A DNA stretch of 64,000 nucleotides, from positions 3,527,136 through 3,591,135 of the forward strand of contig JACSVZ010000024.1 of NCBI GenBank assembly GCA_014706295.1, written 5' to 3'. Source of the DNA: Lycocorax pyrrhopterus obiensis (Eukaryota; Chordata; Aves; Passeriformes; Paradisaeidae). A program made the translations under genes and the position numbers. Under the pieces are notes generated by a model, which saw only the letters and a list, made by a program, of their open reading frames with translations, did no database searches and had not been told where the DNA came from. This document shows, piece by piece, positions 62,701-64,000 of the stretch. Every line of letters starts with the position of its first letter. Position 1 is the stretch's first letter.

Positions 62701-64000
62701 GTGTGTCACCAGGGACAGGTCAGTGCTGCCTTCACGGGATGTCTGGTCTGTGTGCCAACACATCCAAGGGATCCATTCACCTTTGATCTCTGTTTTCTTT
62801 AACTTCTCATCTCGTGAGCAGAGATTCAGATCTGGGTGTTCTGCCAGCCTTTGCCTCGGTGACCCACCATGCCCTCAGCATAGGGGTTTGTACATGGGCA
62901 GCCCCAGCAGGGATGGCACCTCAATGGCTGCACTCCCTTTTGCTTCCATTTACTTGGGGGCCCAAAGCATGGCAGGGTTCAAAGGACCCCCAGTGTCACA
63001 GCAGCACGCTATCATCTCTGGGAGCATGATTATAGCCAGTACTGAAAATTGCACAAAATACCTCCCCAATGATGAAGATTGCAGGGAGGCTGGAAAATTA
63101 CCTTTTTCATTATATCTTAAAAACACTGCAATCTCAGCCTGTGTCTGAGATTCCAGGAACTGGTGTGTTGTTCAGAACAGCGCTGCTGGAGTGGGCTTGC
63201 AGAGAGCAAAGCAAATGGAACCTTCTCTCAGCCAGGTACATCAGGACCCCTGTGACTGCTGGTTTTAAATCTCAATACTCTGAATTTTCTGTGGTTGTTG
63301 AAAGCTTTCTGCAGCTCCCACTAAATAGCAGGAAATGCTGGAGGAGGTTTAAAAGAGGAGCAATTGGATCCCAACAGATGCTTTTGTCGGCTCTCAGAGG
63401 TGCTCCACTGCCCTCCACTAACCCAGGGCTGGGGCTGGAGAGGACCCAGGGGACAGGACTCCGTTGGAGAAAGCACAGGGAAGAGTCTCACAGCTGGTGG
63501 CTCCTTGCTGGGTCCGTGTCCCCTCCAGGGTGCAGAGCACTGGGAATCATGCAGAGCGGTGGGATCGTGCAGCAGTTCCTCCAGCAGTGCAGATGAAAGG
63601 ATCCATAATTCCCATTAGCAAAAACCCTCTTGTGCCAAGTGGCAGGAGGACACACACAGAGGTGGGAGCACTGCGCTGCCAGCCCGTGGGTGCTCCATGC
63701 ACTGTCCCTGTTCCCCTGAGTCAGGATCTGGCAGCAGCTCTGCCAGCTGCCTCCTCCCCATCCACAGGGCTGCCTGCTCCACGGGCATGGGGCTAATGTG
63801 TTCTGTGGGCTCCATCCAGGCACGGGCAGAGCACGGATGTGGGTTGGTCAGTCACCCGTGAGCGTGGACACAGCTCAGTCCCTGTCTGGCTAAAGGAAGA
63901 ACCTGCTCCTAACTGTCTGGATGAGGTGCTTCAGAGCCACAGAGACAACTGCTTCTTTGTGCCTCTACTGCCCTGAGCTGTGTTTGGGCTCTGGAGTGAA

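Larger units (their letters stand above)
29529..64000 (+). other. GRIK3: GRIK3 intron 1 (5' part)
   Basis: No translated frame between here and the window end contains the expected exon-2 peptide (GIFEYA, or the ligand-binding N-lobe motifs). The whole 34 kb is therefore read as intron 1, which continues past 64000. A very long first intron is typical of kainate receptor genes. The intron is mostly single-copy noncoding DNA, interrupted by the repeats and mobile elements listed separately. Stretches with nothing else visible are 30.2-31.6, 32.9-34.4, 35.6-37.5, 37.7-43.0, 43.6-49.3, 49.6-52.3, 53.8-56.9 and 57.4-64.0 kb. Confidence 0.85.

Noticed and set aside
29529..64000. A second GRIK3 exon within the window
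   Set aside because: I looked for the GIFEYA continuation and other ligand-binding-domain motifs in all listed translations and found none.

Overview
This is vertebrate nuclear DNA, almost certainly from a bird. Three fragments of the 3' end of a CR1 LINE, the dominant avian retroposon, are recognisable, along with two near-identical solo LTRs. Gene density is very low, and introns and gene-poor DNA dominate. Nothing bacterial, plasmid-like or CRISPR-like is present. I cannot name the species.

The one protein-coding feature I can support is exon 1 of GRIK3, a kainate-type ionotropic glutamate receptor subunit, on the + strand. Coding runs from 29414 to 29528 and ends at a GT splice donor at 29529. 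It encodes the signal peptide (with the family-typical WEYWA..LLV core) and the first residues of the mature ligand-binding ectodomain (MPHVIRI, completed to ..IG by the next exon). The exon lies in a CpG island (about 28560-29800) that acts as the likely promoter. Two short upstream ORFs precede the start codon.

Layout: 1-28.5 kb is upstream intergenic DNA with a solo LTR (11026-11412), a perfect hairpin, a CR1 remnant, and candidate regulatory patches. 28.5-29.53 kb is the promoter, 5' UTR and exon 1. 29.53-64 kb is the first part of GRIK3 intron 1, and exon 2 is not in the window. The intron opens with G-rich arrays of 21-bp and 24-bp units. Further in it carries a 20-bp minisatellite (34471-34910), a 16-bp minisatellite (about 43005-43594), a 64-bp repeat (52835-53015), two CR1 fragments, a second solo LTR (56957-57344), two intronic CpG-rich patches, and a CRE/CCAAT/TATA-like cluster near 49.3-49.5 kb.

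Most long open frames fall in tandem repeats or GC-rich DNA and are not genes. I found no new multi-gene system. The most unusual feature is that the GRIK3 exon-1 frame stays open for about 160 codons past the splice donor, through repeats whose periods (21 and 24 bp) are whole numbers of codons.
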